The notes: generated by a model from the letters alone, not told the origin. Counted from the first letter of the stretch, positions 1 through 10,840 are shown. The stretch: 64,000 bases of DNA from Zoroaster sp. YZ-2022 (GCA_029582265.1 CM055817.1:60637152-60701151); one strand, 5' to 3'. Translations and numbers: made by a program.

Positions 1-1093
1 TTTGTCACCGAGAGATTATGAAATCAATAAATTTGTTTTTGATGACAGACTAATATTATCTATAACAGTCCAAACAGTACATGTACTTTTTACAAGCAGG
101 GATGGATCCAGGATAGCTAAAATGAAAATGAGATATCATACAGCAAAAAAGGGGTGAAACTGCCTTAAAAGAGGTCCACGTTTATAAAGTATAGGGTAAA
201 TATATTGCAAGGTGATGAATGGACACTTGTCCTCTTTGCCTGCCTCCTTTATCCGCCAATCTTCCCCCTGGTTCACCCGATCTGCCAATGATACTTAGTA
301 TTAGTTTTCATGAAGCCATAAGCAAATGCATTTGTGCCTTTACGTGGTGTCTGATGAGGGAGTAAGGTTTAAAAGTGGCGGTGATTTCTAGTGACGACGA
401 GAGGGATGGTATAAGTAGGACCCCTAGCTAACCTAGTACCCTTACACGAATATGGACCTCTCCCGATCCCCCGGAACCACTAGATGCCCAGACTGACATT
501 CCCAATTGATATATGTAGGATTTTTAATTTGTTTATTTTCTCGTTATTTTTCTGTCTACGTACACAAATGTACTGCCCACTTTTTCTTTATAGAATTCTA
601 GAAGAAATATTTAAGTGTTATACTTGGACGTGATGTATGTTTTGTAAAACAATAGAAATACACCAATGGCTACCATGTCAGCGATACAATCGTTTTGAAA
701 TCATGGAAAACAGTTCAGTCTTTGTAATAACACATTGAATTATTATTGCCTTGGAGCCACAAGTTGAAAACAAGTGTGCGTGCTTTCAATACGCGTATGA
801 CGCATATAAGTTATGAAGAGAATAGATCCAGTGGTAAGATCATACCTCTCGCTCTATCTTTTTATAAGTTATATGCATTTGTGTCTGTCAAAGCAGAATT
901 ATACTTGCACAATAATGATTAAGCCATTAATTAAATTTAAGAAGAAAATTTCAAAGTTTTATATTAATTGATTAATTAAATATCTATTTATATTTCTCAA
1001 ATATTTTCAAAACGTGGTGTAAATTATTAGTTGCTATTTCTTTTTCTTTCATTGAAAATGGCTAAATTGTTCATATAACGTATTATCGTAGCA
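1..1093. other. AT-rich non-coding stretch
   Basis: No gene, RNA or clear repeat is recognisable here. A phrase near 102 reading GGATGGATCCAGG resembles the start of the small inverted-repeat element at 9,186 but has no matching second end, so it may be a lone terminal fragment. Confidence 0.4.
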
Positions 1094-1270
1094 ATGAGGC
1101 AGGTGTTGCGGGTTCAAAATAAACATGACAATTTGATTATGTCCAATGGACAATTCACCACAGGGTTAAGAGATGAATATGTTGTGCTAGCTGGAAATAA
1201 GAAGTTTCAACCTGTCAGTTCCGGTCCATTGCAAACTCCTACTGGTATGGATTACAAGAGTCGCTATTAA
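1094..1270 (+). CDS. Possible 58-residue ORF or terminal exon, unknown
   Basis: An ATG at 1094 opens 58 codons ending in TAA at 1268-1270. The product is polar and ends in a Pro/Gly/Tyr-rich stretch (...GPLQTPTGMDYKSRY). Composition is more protein-like than that of surrounding ORFs, and the frame upstream is closed by a TAA at 1076. Two AG dinucleotides (1090-1091 and 1100-1101) could serve as splice acceptors, which would make this a last exon rather than a free-standing gene. I do not recognise a family. No partner exon was found nearby, so this may equally be a chance ORF. Confidence 0.25.
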   Translation: MRQVLRVQNKHDNLIMSNGQFTTGLRDEYVVLAGNKKFQPVSSGPLQTPTGMDYKSRY

Positions 1271-1272
1271 AA

Positions 1273-1312
1273 GGAAACGCCATTTAGCTAATGGCTTACT
1301 ATTAGCGTTTCC
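1273..1312. repeat. Imperfect inverted repeat after the small ORF
   Basis: GGAAACGC (1273-1280) is complementary to GCGTTTCC (1305-1312), with further partial pairing inside. It lies 3 bases after the stop codon of the 58-residue ORF. It may be a foldback remnant or an RNA hairpin. Confidence 0.5.
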
Positions 1313-2175
1313 CCTGCGGATTGATTGTAAATAATATATTATGAGATTTTAAATTCAGTGCGGTCAGCCTTGATATTGTACTAGTCACGATCAATATCGC
1401 ACATCACAAGTATATAACAAATGTACAATTGACATTCATACACGACATCCAATCAGATTGATTATTACACACACGTGATTGGAAATCGTTTACAATTGGC
1501 GATGGATCAATTGCAGCCGCAACTATCCTTTCTTTTCATAGGATGGCAATGGAACTTTTCATACTTGTTCAAAATGTTTTTGTTTTACTTTGTAAAAAAA
1601 AAACTTTTTAATAGCTTTGAATGCTATTAGTCTAATTTGCTAAAAATATGTTTGTCTGAAACCAATTTTTGGACTAATTTAGTGAACGTTATAAAGGCTG
1701 CTGCACGCTACAGTGTTTGTGACGCCATTGACGAACTGCGCTGTTAATGAATAATTCATTGTGTACAATTGCCATCATACAATAACAAAATGTGTTGAGC
1801 TGGACACACAAGACTGTAGAATGAAGACAATAAACACAGTATCATATTCCTTGTGACTTTTTTGGTTCAACATTGTCAATCATTGTCCATTTACCATGAC
1901 AAGAGTCAACCAACAATCCAAGTTATCAATACCCATCAAGAAATTATCCAATGTTAATAACAAGCAAATACCTTTCCATAACAACCTAGCATTTAAAAGG
2001 GGAAACATTCTGTAGTTCCCTTTAGTAGGCTAGATTTACAGGGTAAACCAACACCAGACAAATAATGCAGTCATAACAGTATGATATCGGTGTTATATTT
2101 CCAAGACTTACAAATATTTAATCATTTTTCAGGACTCGGCATGATGGTACTATAACAGGGCTAACAAGGTTGATG
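1313..2175. other. Non-coding, nothing recognised
   Basis: AT-rich sequence without convincing ORFs or repeats. A poly-A tract lies near 1596-1604. Confidence 0.4.
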
Positions 2176-2640
2176 TCAACTATACTATCCTGATTGAGAT
2201 ATATACTACCCTGATTGAGATATATACTTATCCTGATTGAAACCCTATACAATGTGTATCCAATCAGGATACAATAAGGGACCAATGAGAATCCCTTGGA
2301 TGACAGCTACGCCTGCTAAAATAGGGCTGCCAAGCCTTACCATGGTGGGCTATCCTGGTGGGGTCGAGTAATATCTTCATTGGGAGAACAGGATCCTAAT
2401 CAGGGTAGTATGGTTACCGATGACCATATGAACATTAGTTAAATGTTTCCTGATTGAGATGCAGTACTATCCCAATTGGGAGAATAGGGTCCTAATCAGG
2501 GTACAAGTATCTACCAATCAGGGTACAAGTATCTCCCAATCAGGGTACACCAGGGTACAAGTATCTCCCAATCAGGGTACAAGTATCTCCCAATCAGGGT
2601 ACAAGTATCTCCCAATCAGGGTAGTACGGTTGCCAATGAC
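2176..2640. repeat. Two opposed short tandem arrays (CCTGATTG / CAATCAGG)
   Basis: Around 2,180-2,245 the sequence repeats a ~25-bp unit containing CCTGATTGAGATATATACT. From about 2,460 to 2,630 it repeats a ~23-bp unit containing CAATCAGGGTACAAGTATCT, essentially the reverse complement of the first. The arrays therefore face each other across ~200 bp, as in the subterminal repeats of a foldback or MITE-like element. Short ORFs across the second array are repeat translations, not genes. Confidence 0.7.
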
Positions 2641-2992
2641 CCCCAAGACTGTTAATGTGATAACAGGATAGCATGTTTCTATATACCTGACCTTTGACTT
2701 CCATAATCAACAATGTTGTAACACCACATCATATAATAGCAATGAAATATGTGAAATTTAAGTCCCAATCAATGCCTTATGAGGTTATTTGTTTTATAAT
2801 TCAACCTGTGTACAGTAGCCAGGCTAAGAACATGTGGCCTCATGGGCAGGTTTTCATAGGATTTAGCATTTGAGGATACCATAGACTGGCCACACTGAGC
2901 AGGTGGCATGTTTACCATGTGTCCACTATAAGAGGTTTAACTGTATGGTAATAAGCAGCAAATTTTTTGCTTACTCGATGTATTTACATTTG
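2641..2992. other. Non-coding spacer
   Basis: No supported gene or repeat. Confidence 0.4.
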
Positions 2993-3100
2993 TAATTTCA
3001 TAGCACTACTGACTGTAAATATGCTTATATCTTGTAAATGATTTCTGCTTTTGTTAGCATAAAATATCTACTTACCGGTAAGTAGCGCTATGAAATTGGC
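2993..3100. mobile_element. Small foldback/MITE-like element
   Basis: The left end AATTTCATAGCACTACT is mirrored by the right end AGTAGCGCTATGAAATT, giving ~15-bp imperfect terminal inverted repeats ~108 bp apart. An 18-nt perfect palindrome (CTACTTACCGGTAAGTAG) sits just inside the right end at 3068-3085. A second pair with the same AATTTCATAG ends lies at 4,358-4,542, so this looks like a small family. No target duplication was identified. Confidence 0.5.
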
Positions 3101-3320
3101 CTCCACAAATTACTGTGCTTGGAATGGTTATTTGGTTATTGCTATGTTTTCGTTTATCTCATATTTCTTGGGCTCTTTTCATTCAATTCTTTTTTCCAAA
3201 CCATTTCCCACCAAATATAACTCTTCCATAAAAAACAAGTTATAACCAAACAGCTTTGAATCAAATTTTAGTTCCCTTAGACGCAACCCACTCCAACCCC
3301 TTCCTCCCACTCGCTTCCAG

Positions 3321-3337
3321 CCCCCCCCCCCCCCCCC
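3321..3337. repeat. Poly-C tract (17 C)
   Basis: An uninterrupted run of 17 C follows a C-rich stretch. Its length is likely to vary and to be prone to sequencing error. Confidence 0.9.
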
Positions 3338-3703
3338 ACCGGAAAAACAAATTAAATCTTAAACAAAATAAAATAAAAAGTACCTGAAAATTTCTTCCAA
3401 TAAGAAATATAAGGTGACTTAAGCATACTGCTTCAGTATTTAATATAACAAAATCCTGACTTTAAGGATGGCACGCCTAAAGTTTTAAAAACACCATCAA
3501 ATGTTCCTTACATTTTGTTTTTGGAGATTACCATAACAGAATAGTGTGCGGTTATTTTAGGAACAATAACTCAAGTTTTGAGACATAGAATGTCTTTGAT
3601 TCACAACTCTTGATATTTCATCACAGCTGTCACATCTTCATATGTCTTTATGTACTCGAGTTCGTCTACATGTATTTGTATGATGAAGGCAGTAATATAC
3701 TGA

Positions 3704-3755
3704 ACAGCAAAAGAAACGCAAGTCCGAGGACAGCAAAAGAAACGCAAGTCCGAGG
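3704..3755 (+). repeat. 26-bp tandem duplication
   Basis: ACAGCAAAAGAAACGCAAGT recurs at 3704 and 3730, two copies of a 26-bp unit. It lies inside a short plus-strand ORF that I regard as non-coding. Confidence 0.8.
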
Positions 3756-3860
3756 TCTTGTCAAGTTTTCAAACAGAAGACAAGCCATTTTGATTCTAAT
3801 CACTCATTTAATGAAAAATGCTTTCAATTTGTGAGCTGAAAGTGACTGTTGAAATTGTTG

Positions 3861-4068
3861 CAGACTGTAGTAAATATTTTGTGTGGACCTCATGATGTTT
3901 GTTATAGACCTTTAGACATGAGACACCTCTAGTCTGCAGACTGTAGTAAACATTTTGTGTGGACCCCATGATGTTTGTTATAGACCTTTAGACATCAGAC
4001 ACCTCTAGTCTGCAGACTGTAGTAAACATTTTGTGTGGACCTCATGATGTTTGTTATAGACCTTTAGC
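3861..4068 (+). repeat. 76-bp tandem repeat, about 2.7 copies
   Basis: Units begin with CAGACTGTAGTAAA at 3861, 3937 and 4013, so the period is 76 bp. Each unit carries GTTATAGACCTTTAG. The last, partial unit runs directly into the left end of the inverted-repeat element at 4,055, so the array shares that element's terminal sequence. Confidence 0.85.
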
Positions 4069-4234
4069 ATAGTGCAGCCATCTTGTTTTTCTTCCATTCA
4101 AATCAATGTAACCAAACCGAGGCTGGAAGGAAAATAGTCTGGCACCATTTGATGAAATGAAAATTAGAACTGTATGTCCTTGTGTATGCAGGAGATATGA
4201 CCAAGATGGCCGCAGTGTGAAAAAAGGCCTATAG
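4055..4234. mobile_element. MITE-like element with ~30-bp inverted ends
   Basis: The left end TATAGACCTTTAGCATAGTG and following GCAGCCATCTTG match, in reverse complement, the right end at ~4,200-4,234 (CAAGATGGCCGCAGTGTG then GGCCTATA). The element is ~180 bp with no coding capacity. TA at both extremes would suit a TA-targeting (mariner-like) insertion, but the superfamily is inferred only. Confidence 0.6.
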
Positions 4235-4357
4235 AAGTATTACACTGTACCTTCAATCATGACTGGTGTGACCCACTTTAACTTCTATCTTTTCACATCA
4301 ACACCCTCCTCCTCAAACAAACAACTCTTTTTAAAATAAAGATCTCCTGAAATACAA

Positions 4358-4542
4358 CAAATTTCATAGAGTTGATGGCTGAAATAGCTGCTTAGTAGAA
4401 ATAATTGCTTAGTTTGATTTCATGGTACCCAGCCAAAGTGAAACAGGATGCATATTCCATTTGGCTGGTAGCCAGTTTCATGTTACTTACAGAATGTATT
4501 CGGTAAGCAAAATTTCCTGTGTAGTAATTCTATGAAATTGGC
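4358..4542. mobile_element. Second MITE-like element with AATTTCATAG ends
   Basis: AATTTCATAG (4360-4369) and CTATGAAATT (4530-4539) are inverted, with similar context to the 2,993-3,100 element (GTAGTA next to the right end). Its ends are less well matched than those of the first member. Confidence 0.4.
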
Positions 4543-5956
4543 AGTAAATCCATTGCTGTAGTGTGTCAGATACTCTTTCAAGAAACCTCTGTACGTTTTG
4601 TACAAACCTGTTGTGTCAGTGATATCTAAAGCAGGAAATATGTGTAATCCTGTGGGGAAACCTTTCCACAAATGACAATCAGGGAATATAACGGCCATTT
4701 CAGATCTTGTTGCGATTGTTAAAATAACCCAAATATCTATAACTATTCCCTGCTGTAGATATCTTTGATGTCATACTACAGCAATGAATTAGACTCTACA
4801 AAGCAGTGTGTAAATGATCAATAATAGACAGAGTCATTGGATGGTCAAAGCACATATACACTAGGCAGTATCAAGACTAATTGGGTATAAACAAGGATCA
4901 TGTATCCACCTGCTAATTCATTAACATTTCTGGGCAAAAATTTCTGGACTAAATATGATAACTCATAGTTAATAGGTTAAAATGTTCATGTTATGTTGTG
5001 AATATTTTATAAGGACAATTTAGTTAATTCTAAATGACAGTACTTTTTGTATTGACATATGAACACTTTGTTATGACTTTACAAACACGAAAATAAGATT
5101 TATAACTTTCCAAGCATTGAAATCAGCTTTTATAACTTTTCCAGGAATTAAACAACCTTTTGTAAACTTTTTCTATGGATGGAAACATTTGTCATGGCTA
5201 TTCCATACCTAATGATTACATTTTTTGACCTTCCAAGATTTCTATGTGCCTTGTCCCAAGTCCCTTACAATGACTTGCATTACTGTTAATTCCACACTGC
5301 CCTGTTTTTTAACGCAATTTCAGACATCTGTAAATTACATCATTTTGTTGTTGTTGTTGTTATTGCTGTTTTTTGTTGTTTTTTTGAAAATACATTCATA
5401 CAATCCAGTTATTTTATGCTAAGCACCTGTAAGAAATAAAAATCAGTAATCAAAACTTGGGACCATTTTAAGCTTCAGAAAATCACATTCCAAACAATTG
5501 TAAGATAATTAACCTCAGCCCTTAAAAAACAAAAACAAAATACTTTTTTAAAGTTTCATGTTTCTCATTACAAAGATCCATTTCAAAGGTTTATTTCAAG
5601 AACAAAGAGTTGCACATTTAAAAATAATATAATTTACAAATGTTTTGCTATGTGTTGGTGTACATGTATAGGGAAAGGACAACAGGTTGAACAAATAAAA
5701 ACAAAACATGAAATCTGAAAGCAAATTCAAGCAGTAAACCAGTCTGTTTAGGGGCCGTTTCATATCATCATTTTTACAGTACAAGTGTGAAGGGGAAGGC
5801 ATTAAACAAGTCTAGTCAAGTACATCTTCAAATGGTGATTGAAAAACCTGCTGTTCAGAATATAGACTAATACGTCGACCAGTTCACTGGGCGCCGCCAT
5901 ATATGCGGTGGTATACCTCCATGTACATTCTGAGTCAAGCGTTTGTTTTCTATGCA
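4543..5956. other. Non-coding, T-rich microsatellite at 5,343-5,385
   Basis: No supported gene. A TTG/T-rich tract lies near 5,343-5,385. From 4,959 to about 5,297 the sequence is duplicated at 23,877-24,222; from about 5,298 on it has no counterpart in that second copy. Confidence 0.5.
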
Positions 5957-6305
5957 GTCGTGGCCGAGCGGTCTAGCTTACCGGACTCAAGTTCTGGTGT
6001 TAGCAGCAGAATGTGTGTTCGAATCCCGGCCGTGACACTTGTGTCCCTGAGCAAGACACTTAAGCATAATTGCTTCTCTCCACCTAGGGGTTAAATGGGT
6101 ACATGTGAGGGCAGAGTTGGTTGATTACCCCTATATGCGCTGTAATGGCAGCAATTGAGCTGTATACTCCCCAGGGAGCTGAGATGGTTTCAGGAATGAT
6201 TTATGAGCCTTATGAGCAGGGGTAATGATATAATGCGCCTTGAGCACCACTTAGTTGGTGGATACGTGCGCTATATAAGTCCACACATTATTATTATTAT
6301 TATTA
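5957..6305 (+). mobile_element. tRNA-derived SINE, tail type A
   Basis: The head has an RNA polymerase III box A (TGGCCGAGCGG at 5961-5971) and box B (GTTCGAATC at 6017-6025), resembling a Ser/Leu-type tRNA. A conserved centre (TGAGCAAGACACTTAA) follows, then a body with GAGCTGTATACTCCCCAGGG. The 3' tail GATACGTGCGCTATATAAGT ends in (ATT)n. The length, ~350 bp, suits a full element. No clear target duplication was seen. This copy lies in the 1.44-kb segment absent from the second block. Confidence 0.9.
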
Positions 6306-7209
6306 GTCCAGTGCTTCTTCAACCAATCAGTTCACTCTATTTAACGCTAGTGTACCACGTATTTTAATAATGCGTGTGACGCGTGCGTGTAGTGTGGTAC
6401 CACTGCAGTAATGGCTGAAAACATTGGTTGACGGCTTAGTCTATCCGCTCAGTGCACATCGTAGCCCTCTAGTGGTGAATTTGCACCCAGTGTCTTGATG
6501 ATAGCCACTTTTGCGTCGTGTGAGCGTTGTGCGTACACTTTATGTGCGTTTGTTATGGTACTAAGTGCGCGTGTATACTTCTGTCAGCCAATGATCGCTG
6601 GAGATATTCCGTGCGTACGCACATCAACTGCAAAATACACCAAACACAACACACTATCGCTGCCCTTTCGCCCACAGTGGTCTAACAACATGTGCCCTCA
6701 ACAGCTCATGCACGGTGCGAATAGAGACAGCATTGTAAGAGTTGAAAAATGTTGAAAATACTAGTTTAGGTTGGGGCGTCTTCAAAAGTTGTACTCCATT
6801 TTTAAAAGCACCCTTAGCAAATGTTTCTACTGACCAGTTCTTTGAAAATATTCCGACATATACACCAACATATAGCAAATGATGGTGACTTCATAGTAAT
6901 AGTTTGAAGTATTGGATACTGTACATGGAGTCACCAATGAATAACACATGAGAAAACAGAATACAGTGTATTATAAAACAGTACAAGGAAATGTTATGTT
7001 TTCAGTGATTGTTTTCAAGTGACCACCTATCCAACACGGCCACAGGACTGTCCAATGTGGACAGTATAACAGTCCTTGTGACAGTATAACAGTCCTTGTG
7101 AAATGAATAAAGGCATTGAAACCTGTTTACAGTGGCCCCCTGTTTACAGTGGCTTTATAAATATGAAAGTAATTTCCATTATGAAATGATAAACACTTGA
7201 GATTGGTCC
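6306..7209. other. Non-coding
   Basis: No recognised gene. A 23-bp tandem phrase (GACAGTATAACAGTCCTTGT) repeats near 7,060-7,100, and GTTTACAGTGGC repeats near 7,124-7,152. Short ORFs on both strands show no domain. Confidence 0.4.
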
Positions 7210-7406
7210 TTTTATGGAGTGTCGTGGCCGAGCGGTCTAGCGCACCGAACTCAAGTTCTGGTGTTGCCAGCAGCAGGGTGTGGGTTCGAGCCCCGGTCGT
7301 GACACTTGTATCCTTGAGCAAGGTACTTAACCATAATTGCTTCGTCCTTCGGATGGGACGTAAAGCCGTAGGTCCCGTGTGTTGTATAATGCACGTAAAG
7401 TGGATT
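7210..7406 (+). mobile_element. SINE dimer, 5' unit (different 3' segment)
   Basis: After TTTTATG (7210-7216), a tRNA-like head starts (box A around 7223, box B GGTTCGAGCC near 7284). Downstream of the shared TGAGCAAG centre the body differs from the other SINEs: it reads TCCTTCGGATGGGACGTAAA and AGGTCCCGTGTG, a motif widespread in other tRNA-SINE families. It lacks its own (ATT)n tail and runs straight into a second head at 7407. Confidence 0.85.
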
Positions 7407-7765
7407 GTCGTGGCCGAGCGGTCTAGCGCACTGAACTCAAGTTCTGGTGTTGCCAGCAGCAGAGTGTGGGTTCGAGCCCCGGCCGTGACACCTGTGTCCT
7501 TGAGCAAGACACTTAACCATAATTGCTTCTCTCCACCCAGGGGTTAAATGGGTACCTGTGAAGGCAGAGATGGTTTGCTCTCTATGCGCTAGAAATGGCA
7601 GCAATTGAGCTGTATACTCCCCAGGGAGCTGAGATGGTTTCAGGAATGATTTATGAGCCTTATGAGCCTTATGAGCAGGGATAATAATATAATGCGCCTT
7701 GAGCGCCACTTAGTTGGTGGATACGTGCGCTATATAAATCTATACATTATTATTATTATTTTATG
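7407..7765 (+). mobile_element. SINE dimer, 3' unit, tail type A, with target duplication
   Basis: A complete unit: box A TGGCCGAGCGG at 7411, box B GGTTCGAGCC, the TGAGCAAGACACTTAA centre, then tail GATACGTGCGCTATATAAAT and (ATT)n. It is followed by TTTTATG at 7759-7765, identical to TTTTATG at 7210-7216 before the first unit. The second copy of the locus (~24,663-24,675) has a single TTTTATG and no SINE. The whole dimer therefore sits between one pair of target duplications. Confidence 0.92.
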
Positions 7766-8700
7766 ACACGCATTACCAAGCATTTTCACTGTATCCTTAA
7801 TTGACTCAACAGTAAAAAGATAACGCCCTGTATTTGTGACCACACCCACAATATGTCATTTAAAATAATAATCGCATGTACTCCATTTTTAGATAGCTGT
7901 ATAAGACAAACAAAACAAACAAAATTGTGGCCAATTTGACACAGAGCTGCTGAGGTGAAGAATGAGTTATTACACACCTAGCATTTGTTGTCCCCACCCA
8001 TATGCAATGTACGGTCAATTTCATATAATATTGTGCCTGATGTCTAAATCAAAGATAATCCCATCTGTTCCCACATGAGGCACGTCAAAAGGTGGGGATT
8101 AGAACTTTCAAAATCCTAACCCATCTTAAGAAATTACAGAAAATCCCCAGGTCAGACCTAGGGCAGAGAGGAGAGGGATTGGGGATAACAAGAAATACAA
8201 TTTCATTTACATAAAAATAAAACTAAGCGAAAAATACAGAACAGATACTTGTTACAAAACACTGCCTGAAAGTCCGTATCTTGTACTTGGATTTTTTATT
8301 TCATAGACAAATAGAACTTCATTCAAGAATGGTCAATTTTGGTTTAACTAATGCACTTCTCTATTGGAATCAAAATGAGGCTCTTGTCATATATAGTGTG
8401 GTGCCTTGCAAACTCATAGTGATTTATGATTAGCTGTCAGGTTACCAGACAAATATAGCCTCAATGTGATGAGGATCTATTAAAGCATGGATAAGACGAC
8501 TCCCTGGCAAGCAATGATTGCTTTAAATTAAAAACAATAAAGTCATGGCAAATTGACCATGCATGTCTAGTTTACTTGCACGAGGTTGATGTCAACTTTA
8601 CTATCCTCATACTATCCATTTTGATGTAATGGAAAAGTTCCTTGAGGGAAAATCGTTTTGCGTTCTACCTATGCTCCTAGGAGGACAAAATTCAAGGCAT
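7766..8700. other. Non-coding, nothing recognised
   Basis: Present again, with many small indels, at about 24,676-25,460. No gene supported. Confidence 0.45.
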
Positions 8701-8799
8701 GTGAAGTGATCAGACAGTTTTAATTAGATCGGTAAATTAAAACACCACAAGATTTACATATGTATGTGTTAGGCCTCTGTTCTTAAAAATAAAGTTATT

Positions 8800-9180
8800 G
8801 ATATTTGGGTTAAGTACGGTCGCCAGCTTGATTATCTTAAGGAATATGTCAGAATAACTGATATGATGGGTCTTATCACTAACCATTCTCAAATTCAACA
8901 AGATCTCTTGTCAACCGAATCCTTCCATCCTATAGGTGTAATAGACCTTTAATTAATAAACCGCAGTAATCTTTGCTTTCCTGTACACAAGTCTATGAGA
9001 ATCAGAATGAGGCACATGTGCAACTGAACCAGTAGACAGGTTCCTTACAATGTGATGGATCCAATTATAACAATATCTCTACCGCCCGTAGATAGGGAAC
9101 GTGACTATGGTAGACGTGTGTGAGGAACAAACAATACACAATGGGTAATTATTGTTCTGTTGGTGTAAAACGATAATGTA
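8800..9180 (+). repeat. Older paralogous copy of 12,760-13,330
   Basis: Collinear matches with 12,760-13,330 include ATATGTCAGAATAACTGATA, CTTTGCTTTCCTGTACACAA and AACGTGACTATGGTAGACGT. Divergence is substitution-type and moderate. This is therefore a dispersed repeat or old duplication, distinct from the recent 9-kb duplication. Confidence 0.75.
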
Positions 9181-9185
9181 ATACA

Positions 9186-9358
9186 GGGGTGGATCCTGGG
9201 TGTCGATAAAAGGGCGGGGTTACACTGCCAAACAAGGGGGCAAACAAATAACTTATGATAAATTGATGTTCAAAGGGTGCAATTCATCATTTTCATCGTC
9301 ATGCGAGTAGATTTATACGCTATTACGTGCGTTCTTTCTCCCACACTGAATCCACCCC
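9186..9358. mobile_element. Small inverted-repeat (MITE-like) element
   Basis: The left end AGGGGTGGATCCTGG is mirrored by the right end CTGAATCCACCCCT. The ~170-bp interior is non-coding. A damaged second copy lies at about 25,924-26,097. The superfamily was not determined. Confidence 0.55.
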
Positions 9359-9957
9359 TCACTCATGAAACAATAACAACGATAGAGGGCGGACTATATA
9401 CCTGTCAGAGACATCGTGTCTGGGAATAATATAGGTTTTCCCGTCCAATGTCAAAACTTTTTTGTTAATTTTCGTTCAGGAACATTCTAATTCACGCCGT
9501 TTTAGTGATCCAATCAATCCAGGGTTTCTTTTTATATACTGTTGTGTTTAATTTAATTTAATTGATTTCAAAACAATTATTATTTTGTCCATATCATACT
9601 GCATTTAGTTGACTTCAACTATGTCATACCGAAATTTAATGTTTCGCATCTTTTCGTGATTGATGCATTCAAATTAACAATCATCGATGCGCAAAGGATT
9701 TTGTAGAAGTTTGTTATTTTAGCTTTCGTTAATGGGCAATCAATTCTAACGCGGCCTTGGCAAATTTCAGCGAGTTTTTCCATGATTTTTGTTGTTGTGA
9801 GTTCGATAGTCACTAAGGCGTATTTGTTCGAAACTTCTGCTTTTGTTTCGCCATCCAATATCTGGATATTTATTCCTATGTAAATTTTTCTTGAAAGTAA
9901 CGAACAAGAATCTGCTTATCCCTATGGCGTCATCTTGCATAACAGATTTGTTCCCCT
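9359..9957. other. Non-coding
   Basis: No supported gene. The short minus-strand ORF at 9,619-9,858 has a damaged equivalent in the duplicate at 26,286-26,582, but shows no domain and no sign of constraint. Confidence 0.4.
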
Positions 9958-10840
9958 TCACTGTGCGCGGACGGCTGGTACCAGCTATAACCACGGACAG
10001 ACTGAGCAGAGTAATCTGTAGAAAACATCAAGCTTTAGTTTTTTTGCAATGTAATACAAAGAGAAACCGTGGAACTAAGGTATTTACATCTTTTCGTTAG
10101 GAAGTGCTTTCATTTATCGATATTTATTGGTAGTGCCATGGTCGAGCGGTTTAGTGCATCGGTTTTGTGTTCTGATGGCTGAGTCGTCAGAATGTGGGTT
10201 AAAATCCCGACCGCGACCGTGGTGCTTGTGTCCTTGGACAAGACACTTTACCATAATTTACTTCTCTCCATTCAGGAGTAAATGGGTACCTGTGAGGGCA
10301 GAGTTGGTTGTTGTGTTTGATTAGCCCATATGCGCCGAAATGGCAGCAATTGAGCTGTATAATCTCCAGGGAGCTGAGATGGTTTCAGGAATGATTTATG
10401 CGCCTGATGTGCAGGGGATAATAACGTACAGCGCTGTGAGAGCGCTTTAAAATGCCGCCATTATTATTATTATTATTAATATCGGCCTTACAGAGGTGAC
10501 GATTAAGCGGCACTTCTGTTTTTTGTTTGTTTGTTATTTTTATTTTTTTTACAAAGTAATGAATAAGAAAGGATAGGCATATACGCTGTGCGTGAGTTGG
10601 AGTGACGAATAGGCGACCACGCGGCATTTGATTTGTACATAGTGACGAATAAGTTCAAGTCATCACTGTGCGCGGACGGCTGGTACCAGCTATAACCACG
10701 GACAGACTGAGCAGCGTAATCTGTAGAAAACATCAAGTTTTTAGTTTGTATTGCAATGTAACACAAAGAAAAAAACATGGATCTAAGGTATTTATATTTT
10801 TTCGTTGGGAATTGCATTCGTTTGTCGATACTTATTGGTA
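9958..10840 (+). repeat. Local tandem duplication split by a SINE
   Basis: 9,958-10,132 and 10,662-10,840 are close copies: both contain GGACGGCTGGTACCAGCTAT, CACGGACAGACTGAGCAG and TATTGGTA at the end. The first copy is interrupted after TATTGGTA by the SINE at 10,133. The second continues directly into ATATCGGCATTACAGAG and so serves as the empty site. Confidence 0.85.
10133..10480 (+). mobile_element. tRNA-derived SINE, tail type B
   Basis: The head has box A ATGGTCGAGCGG and a weakened box B (GGGTTAAAATCCC), then the centre GGACAAGACACTTTACC and the common body GAGCTGTATAATCTCCAGGG. The tail differs from type A: GAGAGCGCTTTAAAATGCCG before (ATT)n. A damaged copy is at 26,863-27,222. The paralogous empty site near 10,838 supports a clean insertion; any target duplication is hidden in the A/T-rich tail. 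Confidence 0.85.

Noticed and set aside
2459..2671. 70-residue repetitive ORF
   Set aside because: It is the 23-bp tandem unit translated.
5957..6030. A genuine tRNA gene (box A and box B present)
   Set aside because: The head is followed by a conserved SINE body and (ATT)n tail, and the same head recurs in several copies. It is a tRNA-derived retroposon, not a functional tRNA.
7197..7547. Open frames of 116 and 126 residues on both strands with internal repeats
   Set aside because: They are translations of the two SINE heads; the repeated peptide phrases are the tRNA-like boxes read in frame.
9619..9858. 79-residue minus ORF also open in the duplicate (26,286-26,582)
   Set aside because: The duplicate is a noisy version of the same locus, so its persistence is not independent evidence; no domain is recognised.
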